Source: Siphonodentalium dalli (Eukaryota > Mollusca > Scaphopoda > Gadilida > Siphonodentaliidae). Taken from it: a stretch of 64,000 nucleotides of DNA. The position numbers and the translations under genes were made by a program. The stretch spans positions 261,488,077-261,552,076 of the forward strand of contig CP136061.1 of assembly GCA_032622095.1 (NCBI GenBank), in the 5' to 3' direction. Under the pieces are notes generated by a model that saw nothing but the letters and a program-made list of their open reading frames with translations, was not told where the DNA came from and made no database searches. How positions within the stretch are numbered: position 1 is the first letter of the stretch; each line of letters begins with the position of its first letter. Below, one piece after another: positions 25,428-37,745 of the stretch.

Positions 25428-27244
25428 CTTGGAATTGGGGTATAAGAATTTACTTTCTGGATTATGTCACTTGACATTTGCTGGTTAGATAGCTGCCATC
25501 ACCTGATACCCACTAACATCCTGGACACAGATGATCCCTTCACTGACTGGTACCTGTCAATAATGTCACCACCTGGTGTGTGGGTCCTGTCATACTTACT
25601 TCACCATGTGATAAGGTACCAGTCTACCACAGACAAGTATTCCCAGTGCTACTATTAGCATATCCTTAATGAAGCCTGCTAATTAATAACTGAAACTTAA
25701 TGTATTGTCTGTCATCTGGCTTGGCCTGGTTTTCAGGAACTCTCCACCTGGGGAGTCCCCTCAGATAAGACAGGGTAGTAAACCATGATAGGACTGACAA
25801 TTAAAGCCACCCAGAGTGATTACCAATTGATTAGGTTTGCCCTGATTAATTACACTAGCATGGACAGTTTACTAAGATAACCAGTTTTATGGTCAGTTAA
25901 CCTAAAGCCATAGCATATTAACCTAGGATTTGGTCCATGAAGGAAGTGTTTGATTATTATTGGATGTGATGGTTCTGAAGCTGGTTGCATATGGAATATA
26001 TAGTTGGTGAGTAAAAGTTTCTCACGTTTTTGTAAACTGGCACCAGAATTTAAATTTTTCTCTGGTGAGTAAAAGTTTTCTCCAGTGGACAACACTGTAT
26101 TGTAAAGGTGAACGAAGCTCATTTTCTCATTTGTTTTCCTCCGTTGTTTTGAAAAGGCTGTCTGTATTTATATTTTGATTAATTCACTCCAATCCTTAAT
26201 GCAATAATCTAACTTGGTCTGTTGGTATCAGACATGTTAAGTTTTGAAAATGACCATGAGGGAGATTTTTGCGGAGTTATGCCCAAATATGCTCATGTTC
26301 GAAAAAAATGTTTTTCCATCTTTTTCCAACTTGGTATCTATCTTGGCACTGATGTTATTGATGGGTAGGCACCAATGCACAAAATATTCTCCTTTTTTTT
26401 TTTTTGGTCGGTCAGGTTCTCTAACAAAGCTGTAAATATAAAGCCATCTGTGTTTGGTATTTTCCAGATTTCAACAACTCCCTTTAAATCTATTTTTTTC
26501 TGAACAGGCGCCATTTATCAAGCATTAATTCTGGAATTGGACGCATTTATGCGGAAACCACAAAAGGCATGTCAGTATTCTATCGGAGGTGATAATCACT
26601 TTCGTAAATGGAAGATGGATGTTGTTGAGAGAGTTAGTTCCCCTGATTTCAATCAGAACATGCATTATGGTAATCTCAAGCCAATTGTCTCACGCAATTC
26701 TTTCTCACAAATCGTGATCTAACCCTCACGTCGTAGAACAATGTCACGCTTACAGAAAGATGGATGACTTTTAATTAATTTGAAATTCTGATGAAAAATT
26801 AGATTTCAGTGACATTTCAGTCAACAAGAAGATTAAAAACCATGAGAATTGGTGATCGTGTGTCGCAATCGTTATTAAAAACATGACTATAGAGATATTA
26901 ATGGGATTTTGGACTTGTAAGAATTCTCGGGTTACGCGACCCAAATGGCTCAGTGTTGCGGTGAAACACATTTATGGTGAATCATGTAATCTCGTATTCA
27001 GAAACGATTTATTCAATCCATACAGAGAGCGGAATTCACACTCTTATAAATTTCTTATGGCTTCACTCACATCTGTTAGTGACAATTAATTGCATCTCGC
27101 TTGGATTTGAGCATGAATTTATCACGATCTTATCTCCTACCAATCCATAACTTCTGTTCCGTATTCGATCAAATTACATATTCAAATTGAAATATTCACA
27201 TATTAAGTTTTTTTTAAATCTATATGTTAAAACGTTTTTGATGT
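25428..27244. other. No gene or repeat recognised
   Basis: One of the longest stretches without MITEs. Small open frames only. Possible unique non-coding DNA. Confidence 0.45.
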
Positions 27245-27371
27245 AAATATGGCTTGTTGCCATTCATCAGAAAGCTCTCCCCAAGAGCTTTCCAATGAAT
27301 GGCAACAAGCCATATTTCTTACCCATAATTCTGCTGTGTTTAAGGAGTCGATTATTTAGAGCATTACTGTA
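27245..27371. mobile_element. MITE family F, left end missing
   Basis: It starts inside the left arm at AAATATGGCTTGTTGCC and ends AGCATTACTGTA. Confidence 0.7.
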
Positions 27372-27390
27372 CCTCGAATCAGGTTGCATT

Positions 27391-27740
27391 CAAGTCTGAG
27401 TTTAGTGTGCCTGTCATTTGCAGAATGAGGTCCCCAGAGGGTGAGATTAGTGATGCTGTCCTGCATATCAGGCTAGCATCACCAAATTCCCCATCTGGGA
27501 TCTCATTCTACATGGCCTCATCTACATGGACATAGTTTCTCTATATCCCCAAATTGGCAGATGACACATAATCAAAGTTCCCAATGGATGTACATCACAA
27601 TATTCACCATTTGGGAACTTCAGAATGGGTCCCCAGATGGTGAGTTTGGTGATGCCAGCCCGCTATGTGGGATAGCCTCACTAAATTCACCCTCTGGGGA
27701 CCTCATTCTTCAAATGACAGACACACTAAACTCAGGCTTG
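27391..27740 (+). mobile_element. MITE family E
   Basis: CAAGTCTGAGTTTAGTGTGC to CACTAAACTCAGGCTTG, two palindromes, no clear target duplication. Confidence 0.75.
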
Positions 27741-28029
27741 TTAATGAAATTAATACTCTGCCCATAGTGACAACCCACTACCATCTATACTGTATGGCAA
27801 CTTTAATGCCTCCTATAAATACATGGCAAAAGGCTTGATTAGATATTTCTCAAAGTGAGATAAATTGCAGCAAGGCGAAACTAACTAAAACCTATGGACC
27901 GTGGTTCGTCCTGTCGGATTTGAGGCATTCCTGCCCAGCACTATTTTCAGTATTGATGCATGTAAGTTAGTTATGAATAACATAAAAACCTGACCGACTA
28001 AACAAAATTGAATCTTTTGATAAAAATTA

Positions 28030-28325
28030 AATAGTGAAATCTCCCCTACCCGGCTATCTTCCTGCCGCTCCCTGTATACATAATCACTATATACACATGT
28101 AAGTTAACATTGTCTTGTGAATTGCCATGAAGAACTGATGTCTTCACTAATAGCATAATAATGAAATAATGAAATCTCCCCTGTGTGCTGTGTTTCTGTG
28201 TGCCCCTGAAATACGTAATCACTAAATGCACATGTAGGTTAGTTATGAATAACATTGTCTTGTGAATTGCCATGAAGAACTGATGTCTTCACTAACGACA
28301 TGTCTTCACTAACGACATAACCGTG
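28030..28325 (+). repeat. Imperfect tandem duplication, about 145-bp unit
   Basis: GTCTTGTGAATTGCCATGAA and the AATGAAATCTCCCCTG block appear twice (from about 28030 and 28165). A short 17-bp unit, CATGTCTTCACTAACGA, is repeated at the end. Confidence 0.75.
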
Positions 28326-29154
28326 AAATGTTCTTTCATTATTGAGTCGGACTGTTTGTCAGCTTTCTTTAGTATTCTCATCAAACGAAAACGTCAAGAC
28401 ATCAGACCCACGTTGTAATGGTAGATTATTATACTTGGAGGCTTGCCACATTTGTGACATCTTCATGAGTCAGAAATTCTTGGAACATTTCCTCACAAAA
28501 CTGACACCAACCAATTAACGGCAATAATTTAATTACCAAAATCATGCCATACGAACCAATATGTCATATTTTATGGCTCGTTTTCTCATTCCCATCATGC
28601 AACAAATACATGTTTCTTTGCATTTGAAAACAACCATTTCCTGCGCAGTTATTTGCTGTCTGCCTTTGAGGCACGCAGTGTGCACAAACGATGGACCCTG
28701 ATTGAAAGAAAACAAATGAGCTTCATTGTATTTTGTCAAACAACATAGAATTCTTGCATTCTCCGTCCTCCTAGCAGCTATAAGCATGTAGTAGTTAAAC
28801 GGAGGAGCTAACATTTCCGCTATTTCCCTGGGAGCGATGTGAGTGGAGTGCTTTCGTAATGGAGCATTCAGACGTTGTTGATTTAATCAGGGCATCGGAG
28901 AGTTGTATTTGGTCATCAGTTGGTTTGACCCTTCCTGTTTGTGAAGAGATTGCTGACAGTATGAAAATTGGTTTGTTTCTCCACTGGTACGACTAACCGA
29001 ATCATTATCAACTCAAGTAATTTTCTCTTAACATTTACTAGTAGTTATCTGATTGGGGTTTTTTTTCAGCGTTATGATTGCTAAGGCAAATTTCTAGCTT
29101 TAATAAGGAAAATTTGATTGAGACTCCAAACTTAATTAGCTACAAGCAAAGAAA
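28326..29154. other. No gene or repeat recognised
   Basis: Unique-looking. The minus-strand frame at 28542-28814 shows no domain. Confidence 0.45.
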
Positions 29155-29225
29155 GTAGGAATTTTTATAAGGATTTGACATGTGGCATCCATATTCTGTT
29201 AAATACCCACAATGCTAAAACAACA
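29155..29225 (-). repeat. Inverted partner of 38878-38948
   Basis: Its reverse complement closely matches the sequence directly before and at the start of the LINE remnant at 38922 (CATATTCTGTTAAATACCCA against its counterpart). A dispersed repeat of unknown class. Confidence 0.6.
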
Positions 29226-29280
29226 TATAAGAGATTGCACTGGCTTACAAGGTCATGGTAAATATTTTTAGGCTAATGTA

Positions 29281-29414
29281 TTCACTTATATATGGGAGAC
29301 TTGATAAAGAAAGGGGTTTGGCAACCGAGCAACGAACTCTTAAATAGAGTACAACTAAAAAGGAACATATATGGTGTAACGTACAAATAAACATGATTGA
29401 TTGATTGATTGATA
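29281..29414 (+). repeat. Possible retroposon 3' tail ending in a TTGA repeat
   Basis: GTACAAATAAACATGATTGA followed by repeated TTGA units resembles the variable tails of LINE insertions. No coding remnant is visible. Confidence 0.35.
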
Positions 29415-29415
29415 A

Positions 29416-29672
29416 GGTAATTCACTGTAGGTGAAGGTCCCAACTCGAAATTGCATGCTTTTCTGTCACTTATCTGAGCCGATATCACAACATTGAATTA
29501 ATTACCCAGGAGAAATTCCATAATTGTGAGCGACGCAAAGCAAAATCGATCACAAAGTCACTAAAAATCGTGAAATTTTTAGTTAGAACCTTCACCTGAA
29601 GGTTTTGTACTGGTGGAATATGATCTCTACGGGCTTGAGCCAGAGTCGAGTTCCATGACATGATCTGGGAAT
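29416..29672. repeat. Repeat family L, right part
   Basis: From TTCACTGTAGGTGAAGGTCC to TTTTGTACTGGTGGAATATG and CATGACATGATC. Confidence 0.55.
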
Positions 29673-29990
29673 GAATGGGTTAAATACATTAAGAATACCT
29701 AACAGTCTCGTTCACTGTATCACTGTAAGTACAGAGGGAGTAAACATGCGGACAATGTGGCTCGTATTATGAGAATACTATCGTGCAATTCCCCAATAAA
29801 TAGCGCAGAAGAAAAACTAGGTATTGGTTATCGAGGTGGAATTATTCCTATATCAAAAACAAATGGCAACCAAATTGTGATGCACGTTTGATGAATGGCC
29901 TGATGGGATTGGTCTGAAAGCCAAATCGTGTTCACGATTGTGGCTTCTAATGCAAAGCCAGGAGCAGAAATCAAGACAAGATGTGATCTT

Positions 29991-30443
29991 CAAGCCTGAT
30001 TTTAGTGTGCCTGTCATTTGCAGAATGAGGTTTCCGGAGGGTGAATTTAGTGATGCTATCCCAGGCTAGCATCACTAAATTCACCCTCTGGGGACCTCTT
30101 TCTGCTATGGCCTCAACTGCTATGGGAGACATAGACTCAGAATAAAGTTCCCAAATGGTGAATATTGTGAGGTATACCCATTGGGAACCTTGATTATGCA
30201 ATGTGTCTTCTGCCAAAATGGGGGAATAGAGAAACTAAACTAAAAAAAATATATAATCAATGTGAAAAAGTTTCTATAGAAATTTGATAATAAAGAAACT
30301 TTCTGGAGAAGATGAGGCTTAAGCAGAATGAGGTCATCAGAGGGTGAACTTAGTGATGCTAGCCCACTATGCAGGATACCGTCACTAAATACACCCTCTG
30401 GGGACCTCATTCTGCAAATGACAGGCACACTAAACTCAGATTG
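29991..30443 (+). mobile_element. MITE family E, long form
   Basis: CAAGCCTGATTTTAGTGTGC to CACTAAACTCAGATTG, flanks GTGATCTT and ATGATCTC. The first palindrome has lost its loop. Confidence 0.78.
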
Positions 30444-30714
30444 ATGATCTCATGTGTGTAACGTGACTGGTTGCAATTCTGTCATGTTCAATAGCTTTCC
30501 TTGTGTAGCGTGCTCATCTATCAGACAGAGATTTATACTGCCTGACATACCTTTGATTAACATTATATACTAGGATCGCAGCAAATAACGGTACGGCAGC
30601 AAATCACTGGGTAACAAGCAATAACATTAAATATATGTATGTTCCCTGTATGCTGTACAAAGGTGGTACAGCTAATAATGATAAATCATGCTGGTACTAC
30701 TGGGCCACCCTTAC

Positions 30715-30975
30715 CTGAGATTAGTGTGCCTGTCATTTGCAGAATGAGGTCCTCAGAGGGTGAATTTAGATGCTATCCCACATAGCGGGCTAGCATCACT
30801 AAATTGACCCTCTGGGGACCTCATTCTGCTTTAGGCCTCATCTTCTTTGGAAAGTTTCTATATTATAAAATTTCTATAGAAACTTCTTCACACAGATTAA
30901 ATCGGTATGTTATGTACCATCAGACTCCAGTCTACAGTAGAGGGTGAATTTGGTGATGCTAGCCCACTGTGTTTA
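30715..30975 (+). mobile_element. MITE family E, right part broken
   Basis: Left CCTGAGATTAGTGTGCCTGT, one full palindrome, then a partial second one that stops after TAGCCCACTGTG. Confidence 0.65.
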
Positions 30976-31230
30976 GATTTACCTCTACCATATACCTTCA
31001 ATGGTATTGGACCCTTGGTTCTAGTAGGCTTAAAATTTATACCACTGGTTCACATTCCTTAATAATCTCAGAACAGAATGATAGTTAAATAATACTGTGA
31101 ATCTTGTATCCATCCTATGATTCCGTGCAGATATCTATCATGTGTTGTACACTTGTGTGGGCGAGTAATCACTTCTTCATGATCTCGGCATGCCGTCTGT
31201 TTACTTCCCTTCTCTATTAGCCTACCTGAT

Positions 31231-31410
31231 GTTACGACCCCCTTATTACATGCACATTTCTTTAGTATTGGTTACATCAACTAGAATGGGGTTGAGATGA
31301 GTTTATAGATGTCTCATGCTGTTACGACCCCCTTATTACATGCACATTTCTTTAGTATTGGTTACATCAACTAGAATGGAGTTGAGATGAGATTATAGAT
31401 GTCTCATGCT
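31231..31410 (+). repeat. Tandem duplication, 90-bp unit, two nearly identical copies
   Basis: 31231-31320 and 31321-31410 both start GTTACGACCCCCTTATTACA and differ at only about two positions. Confidence 0.92.
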
Positions 31411-31503
31411 GCTATGTCAGGGTCAGATCTCGTTGGAACATGACTTACACAGGGGCGCAGCTAGAGGAAAAGCTTTACAAATGCATAATTTACATAATTC
31501 TCA

Positions 31504-31525
31504 CCCCCCCCCCCCCCCCCCCCCC
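31504..31525. repeat. Homopolymer of 22 C followed by GGG
   Basis: The longest homopolymer noticed in the window; the exact length in the assembly is uncertain by nature. Confidence 0.95.
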
Positions 31526-31603
31526 GGGCCCCCGACCAACATTAATCAGGAAATCCAAACCACAAATAGCAGGGCTTCACTTTCTGTCATTTGCATAGCC
31601 ATA

Positions 31604-32061
31604 TGTGACCCGCCATATCAAATCCAGTCGTAAGTCGGGATTTTTTTACCCTGTGCCAATGCATTCTCTTATATATGCGAGTCGACCATAGGTCGCCTCG
31701 CATATATAAGAGAATGCATTGGCCTAACAATTTTTTATCATTTTTTAAAAATAAATGTTTCTTACAATTTTTAGGACATAAAATAAAAAACATCCATTAC
31801 CCTGCAGGGAGCCCCACACATACATAGAAGTCTATAGAAGAGTGTCGTCTGCTCATGTTTGTCTGAGGCTCTGTATGGGTGAAAATATAAAATTGTTAAA
31901 GAATACAAGAACAAATTATTAAAATTGTAAAAAATTGTTAGGCCAATGCATTCTCTTATATATGCGAGGTGACCTATGGTCGACTTGCATATATAAGAGA
32001 ATGCATTGGCACAGGGTAAAAAAATCGCGACTTACGACTGGATTTGATATGGCGGGTCACA
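31604..32061 (+). mobile_element. MITE family C
   Basis: The inverted ends TGTGACCCGCCATATC are followed by AAATCCAGTCGTAAGTCGGG and are flanked by TA on both sides, suggesting a TA target. It holds two 69-bp hairpins in opposite orientation with a different spacer (GGGAGCCCCACACAT region) from family B. Confidence 0.78.
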
Positions 32062-32243
32062 TATTAATATATTACTGAGAATACCACATTTAAATCAATG
32101 GACTAGTATCTTGGAATCAATCATTCTCCGAAATTGATTGTAGAGATTAGAGAATTCAAGTTTTTTTAACTTCAAATTTCAAAATGTTCTGCTACCAGGA
32201 CAAACAATGGTTCACCGTGATGTGCCCAAATTAGACCAATCTC

Positions 32244-32499
32244 TTAAAACCCTTTCATGAAGGAAGCTGCCCTGGTGCAGCACTTAAGATCCGTGGCAGT
32301 GCATTCTCATAACTATAAGCGAGTCCCCAATGTATATGACAATACACTGACTTACAAGGTCAAGGTACATATTGTTAGGCCAATGTATTCTGTTATATAT
32401 GTGAGGCTCCCTATGGGAGACTTGCATATATAAGAGAATGCATTGGCACAGGTTTTTATTTCGCAAAATTTCAAGAAGCTGCAGTCATGGAAGGGTTAA
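32244..32499 (+). mobile_element. Family D MITE
   Basis: TTAA at both ends (TTAAAACCC left, GGGTTAA right). Two hairpins; the second has the tip G, CTCCC, TAT, GGGAG, A. Confidence 0.68.
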
Positions 32500-34399
32500 A
32501 AAACGTGACTCTCGTGACTTTGTATGGTGGACCTCTTGCTATAACTCCTCGACAAACACTCTATTTGCCGAAATCATCTGCATGTTTACAGGTCGCTGAC
32601 TGCTTTATCGACAACAAATAGGGCTAACATGTGACTAATCTCCGAAGCTATTAACCAAATTAAAACTTTTCAAAACATTTTATTGGCTTGATCCAAATTT
32701 AGGGATTATATTGTCAGAAGTTTTTATTACCATTTCTATTCTGATTAACCGAGGGCACCAATCAATGTTAATGGTGATGGGTAAATCTCCGTGCTTTGAC
32801 GGAGAGTCATGCGCGTGACCTCGCAAACATTAAAATCACAGCCACACACTCACCACTTCAGATCATTTTCTATTATTGCAGATCAGGTTCATATAGTTGG
32901 ATTTGATTTCTGCAGCAATTTTAATAATAATTCCTCAGTGTCCTATATAAAATTTTATGGTGGTGTATTTAGGGAACTTTGAGTCTTGGTCGTAAAATTT
33001 TATTGCAAGCATTTGGTTTCTTGATTCAACATCTGTATGCATATTGTGGCCCATGATTCAGATGGGATCAGCAGTAAAATATGTAGATGGGGAGCCTGTG
33101 GTTAAACGGTGCTGTCCTTCAACCCGCAGATTAATTGCCATTTGGGCTGATTAGGGTGTGAATTTACACCATGTGACCAGCACTGGGGGGGGATAACTTG
33201 GATATGGACTCATGGCTTGGGCATATTAATACTGTTATGACTGCTTCTAGAAATGTTGTGAAAACCCTGTGCCAATTCATCGTTTGATATATGGGAGACT
33301 CGCATATATAAAACGTTGAATTGGCACAGGGTTTTCGCAACACTTCAGGAACTATGGCACTGAATATTTATTGCTGCACCAGCACGGCTCCCATCATGAA
33401 AAGGTTATATTTAATGTATTGCCATTGGAAAAGAAAGCTGCGCCTGTTTTCTCTTTATTATTAATTTCACCATGATCCAACTTAGATGTATGTTAATTTT
33501 TCTTCAGTGATGTTCTTATCCATGGACAACACAACCATGACTAATAAATGTGAAACATACATTGTCACTCAAGTAACATTGTAAACAAATGACAAATTAT
33601 CTTGGGCAGGTTTTATCAATCCACTGCTTGGATTTAATATTTTACTGTAGTAGACAAAAATTAGTCACCAAATTAAACTTTGTTTTTGTTTGCCAAGGTT
33701 ACCACCCTCAGAGATTTTATTTATGATCACTCAATAAGTCAGTATTTCTTGGTGGGCATGATGTAATGTGCCTTATCATTGGGGATATATATTCCAGGAC
33801 CCTTGGTGCAAACTCTGTTTATACTAGTTTCCCCAACATGGCAATTATTCTGTGGCTAGCATATGGACCTGTTGAACGACATCTGTCATCTATTAAGAAT
33901 TCTCACACAACATTGGGTAATCTGTCCAGCAGGAAAAAAAACTCTTCCTGGGCGACCTCATATGTCAACTGTCAATATCAACTGTCAAACTTTAGGTGCT
34001 GAATGAGACCAGGTCCCTAATCGCTCCCACATTTCATCACCTCCGTATTATTTCCTTGTTCTGTATACAGGAACTATTGAGAGGACTGCCCTATTTTCTT
34101 TGTATAATGATCCCCATAAAAGATTTGTATGTTTGCTTGAGCTAATTTGTACCACATTTTATGAGGAGGCCATATGTGCATTCTTTTGAGTTTTATCTCG
34201 GAATAATTTTTTTTACCATCTATTGCCTCATTCTGGGCATAGTTTTCATTGCAATGTAAATTGTTTTCACTGCCCAAGCTAAGAATAATATGGATTGTGT
34301 TAACAGATACCGTATTTATAGTACATATGAACAAAGAACTCTATTGTATAAATTATGCAATAATAACCTGCATGAAATAAAGAAGAGGAAGAGTAATAT
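32500..34399. other. No gene recognised outside the D element at 33236
   Basis: Largely unique sequence, short frames only. Confidence 0.45.
33236..33408 (+). mobile_element. Family D MITE, tip-shortened hairpin
   Basis: AAAACCCTGTGCCAATTCAT and its complement enclose a shortened hairpin; the right end is CATCATGAAAAGGTTA. Confidence 0.55.
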
Positions 34400-34556
34400 A
34401 TAGAGGATCTCACATGAGTTTCTAGTTTGTACGGAATTTATCAACCGAGTTCACTAAATTCAAATTGAGCCGATGGGTTTACCGAGGCTCAAATAGTATT
34501 TAGAGGACGAGGTTGATAAATTACGTATAAAATAGGACGAGTGTGAGATACCTTTT
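34400..34556. mobile_element. Palindromic MITE, imperfect
   Basis: AGGATCTCACATGAGTTTCT, AATTTATCAACCGAG and CAAATTGAGCC recur inverted on the right side. Target type not clear. Confidence 0.6.
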
Positions 34557-34759
34557 ATCACATGATCAAATAAATCCGAAGCAACGCGAAATATTCATCG
34601 AAAACAACAATCATAAACTACAGCGATCGCAAGTTATTTGAAGAACACTGTGAAGTCATCGCACACGCTGATATTAAACGTGTCTATTACCGATAATTAT
34701 GAAACTGCTTTTATGGCCAAATTATGTGATAAATATCTATATAGAGTGTATTCCGCTGT

Positions 34760-34930
34760 CATCCTCAAATTTTCATTTTATTACCATGTTGTTTACATTG
34801 TACACAGGGCACATGGTGTATTTTGCATGAGTTCATCCCTGGCTCAAATTCATTCATGTGTTGCATAATTATAATATGCATAATACGAGATGGCCCCGTA
34901 AATGGCTGGATTACCTCTTTCCGTAGACAT
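34760..34930 (-). mobile_element. Family H fragment
   Basis: It matches part of the 56697 element (GGCTCAAATTCATTCATGTG, GAGATGGCCCCGTAAATG) without clear ends. Confidence 0.5.
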
Positions 34931-35487
34931 TGTGTTAATTTCTGAAATAATTCAGCAAACAGAATACCGGAAAGTACCGGTATACTTATGATGCAACTAT
35001 TTTCTGAAAATATATTCAAAATTCGGCAACCTCTTTTGAGACACACCCTAAATTAATTGCGCTTACAATTTATTTTCAAGTAGTAACATTCCCATTCATT
35101 CATTTGTCAGCTTTTTGTTGAATGTATTAACTAAACTTTTCTATAAATGTATGACTGGGAATCAATCCATATGATGTTTCTCTGCCTGAAACCTTCTATA
35201 AATAAAACATCCCAACAAATGAAAAGTGGACTCATCCAATGTATACTTTTATAACTGGTCGGAAGAATCTATTCAGGAATCAAGGGGTTAACATCTCAAT
35301 CCTCCTCTATATAGAAGTTCGCGAGCTGCTCGGTGGCATTCACAGCTGACACTCAAGATTATCTCCCCTTCTGTCAAGAAATGTGCACATCACAACTGGA
35401 GAGAGAAGACATGACAGTGAAGTCTGACAAGGAGAATTAGTTGTCGGGTTTTGAAATTAATTTCAGGAGCTGCTCTGGTGACATCCG
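34931..35487. other. No gene seen; small repeat shared with 54850-54930
   Basis: CCAATGTATACTTTTATAA and a following GGGTTAA recur just upstream of plexin exon 4. Confidence 0.4.
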
Positions 35488-35741
35488 CAACCCTTGAAAT
35501 AGTGTGTCTGTCATTTGCAGAATGAGGTCCCCAGAGGGTGAATTTAGTGATGCTACCCCGCATAGCGGGCTTGCATCACCAATTTCACCCTCTGGGGACC
35601 TCATTATGCTTACAACTCAGCAGAATGAGGTTCCCAGAGGGTGAATTTGGTGATGCTAGCCCACTATGTGGGGTAGCATCTCTAAATTCACCCTCTGTGG
35701 ACCTCATTCTGCAAATGACAGGCACACTATTTCAAGGCTTG
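35488..35741 (+). mobile_element. MITE family E with exact 8-bp target duplication
   Basis: CAACCCTTGAAATAG to CTATTTCAAGGCTTG; GACATCCG on both sides. Two palindromes. Confidence 0.85.
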
Positions 35742-35761
35742 GACATCCGTACCTTTGTGTG

Positions 35762-36203
35762 CAATCCTTGAAATAGTGTGTTATTTGCAGAATGAGGTCC
35801 CCAGAGGGTGAATTTCGTGACATTATCTCACACAGTGGGCTAGCATCACTAAATTCACCCTCTGGGAACCGTAATCGGCTTAGGCCTCAACTACTATGGG
35901 AGAGCTAGGATCTGATTGAAATTCCCCAGTTGAAGTTGGTGATGTTCATCCATTGGGTGCCTAAATTTAGCATTTTATCTTCTGCAAATTAGAGGATATA
36001 GAAACTGAACAGAAGGGAAAAGTAACTAAAACAATGTTAATTTGAGTCTAGATACTTCCCAGAAGATGAGGCTTAAGCAGAATGAGGTCCCCAGAGGGTG
36101 AGTTTAATGATTCTAGCCCGCTGTGCGGGGGGCGGGGGTATCTCTAAATTTACCCTCTGGGGACCTCATTCTGCAAATGGCAGACACACTATTTCAAAGC
36201 TTG
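35762..36203 (+). mobile_element. MITE family E, long form, adjacent to the previous copy
   Basis: CAATCCTTGAAATAGTGTG to CTATTTCAAAGCTTG; flanks TTTGTGTG and TCTGTGTG. Only 20 bases separate it from the E element at 35488, so two independent insertions lie side by side. Confidence 0.82.
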
Positions 36204-36705
36204 TCTGTGTGCAATCCAGGACCGATCAGATGCAGTCAGTGTAACTTAATTAATTATATTCTAATAACGAACGTGCAGTCATGAGAGGCCGTTATTCGAT
36301 TTTACACAGAAGTGTCAACTCAGCAATTGAATTGGGCATCGAGAAATGAACTTGGGCATGCATTGCTCCCAAATATTGCATGATATCTTCCCAAGTGCCA
36401 TTCAAGATGTTTTATGAGTTGGGAAATAATTTGTTTCGGAAAAACTGGTCGAATGTGCATATTTCTGTGTCCTTTGAGATTTGTTATGTGATTATACGAA
36501 GATTGGAATTGTCGACCCTTTACTGCTTGAGAGTGGATACCACAGAGCCGACAAATTGGAAAAGAACAGCCTTCTTTAAAATCCAAATTATCAGTCTAAA
36601 TACTGGTAGCTTGTAGTACCTGGTCCCGTAGTAAGCAGCTAAATATTGTGAGAATTTAGGTAATTTTGACTGTTCAAATTTTCATTCCATAGTGGGGGAC
36701 CAGCC

Positions 36706-37345
36706 TAGAGGACGACTTGGGAGACATCTCACTAAAATATGCCAGTTTTGTGCCAGGGAGAAGTGACTTCTCTCTCACATAGAGGTTATTCATACCGCTA
36801 TACTTAAAGTAATTGACCACCAATAACGTGGTGTCACCCCGTTAATATGGCGGTACTATACCATGGTATCCTTCAATACCGCGGTACTGATACCGCTTGT
36901 TAACGCGAACAAGTATGTGTGAGTAAATACCTCCCCTAAAAGAGTTCCATGAAAATCACCGCGGTATTCAACAAAATTAATGCGGTGCCCGCTAAAAGAC
37001 CACGGTATCATTATCGCCCAATACCGTAACTCCACGCCATGACCGTCTCGATACCGCTACCGTTTATTACCGGTATCACCGCGGTCATGACCGGGGTATC
37101 ACCCCGTTTTTCTGGTCAATTACTTTGAGAATAGCGGTACATGTATGTCCCAAAGCATATGTGCTGATATTGGTGCTCTTACTAACTATAATGGCTTTAT
37201 ACACTGTAAATGAGCTTTTGTGTTGCATAATACTTATTGGATCATAGAAGGTTGATGTTGGGGTGTAAATTGAACTTCAGCCATTGTTACTTCTCCCTGA
37301 TAACGGTCCACTTCTCCCTAATATCCAAACAGGGAGAAGTGAATT
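36706..37345 (+). repeat. Repeat family K copy, split by the CG-rich MITE
   Basis: GACGACTTGGGAGACATCTC on the left (compare 3657) and TAATACTTATTGGATCATAG with TTACTTCTCCCTGATAAC on the right. Confidence 0.5.
36791..37142. mobile_element. CG-rich MITE built from ATACCGCGGTAT-like words, inside repeat K
   Basis: The ends ACTTAAAGTAATTGACCA and TGGTCAATTACTTTGAGA are inverted repeats. The interior is unusually rich in CG and repeats ACCGCGGT and CCGGTAT words in both orientations. It splits a K copy. Confidence 0.65.
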
Positions 37346-37392
37346 CTCCCAATCTGAAACCTGATGGGTTTATATTTATACTCATTTTCATT

Positions 37393-37490
37393 TTGAATTT
37401 GGTGACCCTAGCCCGCCGTGTGGAATGTCATCACTAAATTCACCCTCTGGGGACCTCATTCTGCAAATGTCAGACACACTATATCCAGAC
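37393..37490 (+). mobile_element. Family E right-end fragment
   Basis: It contains GGTGACCCTAGCCCGCCGTG and CCTCTGGGGACCTCATTCTG, then the degraded end. Confidence 0.55.
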
Positions 37491-37525
37491 TCACTCTAAA
37501 ACAGGAGCCAGATGAATACAAATTG

Positions 37526-37745
37526 TTAACCCTTTGAGTGCCAGGGGCCGATCTCATCGCCCCTAAACCTACACAATAAGTCTGTTAAAGAATATAAGAA
37601 TAAATTATTAAAATTGTCAAAAATTGTTAGGCCAATGCATTCTCTTATATATGCGAGGCGACCTATGGTCGACTCGCATATATAAGAGAATGCATTGGCA
37701 CAGGGTATATGGGTTGATAAATCGACCTGGCACTCAAAGGGTTAA
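37526..37745 (+). mobile_element. MITE family A, between 27-bp direct repeats
   Basis: Short form with TTAA both sides and one hairpin at about 37631-37699. Outside the TTAA lies the direct repeat ACAGGAGCCAGATGAATACA on both sides, much longer than the expected 4-bp target duplication. Confidence 0.85.
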
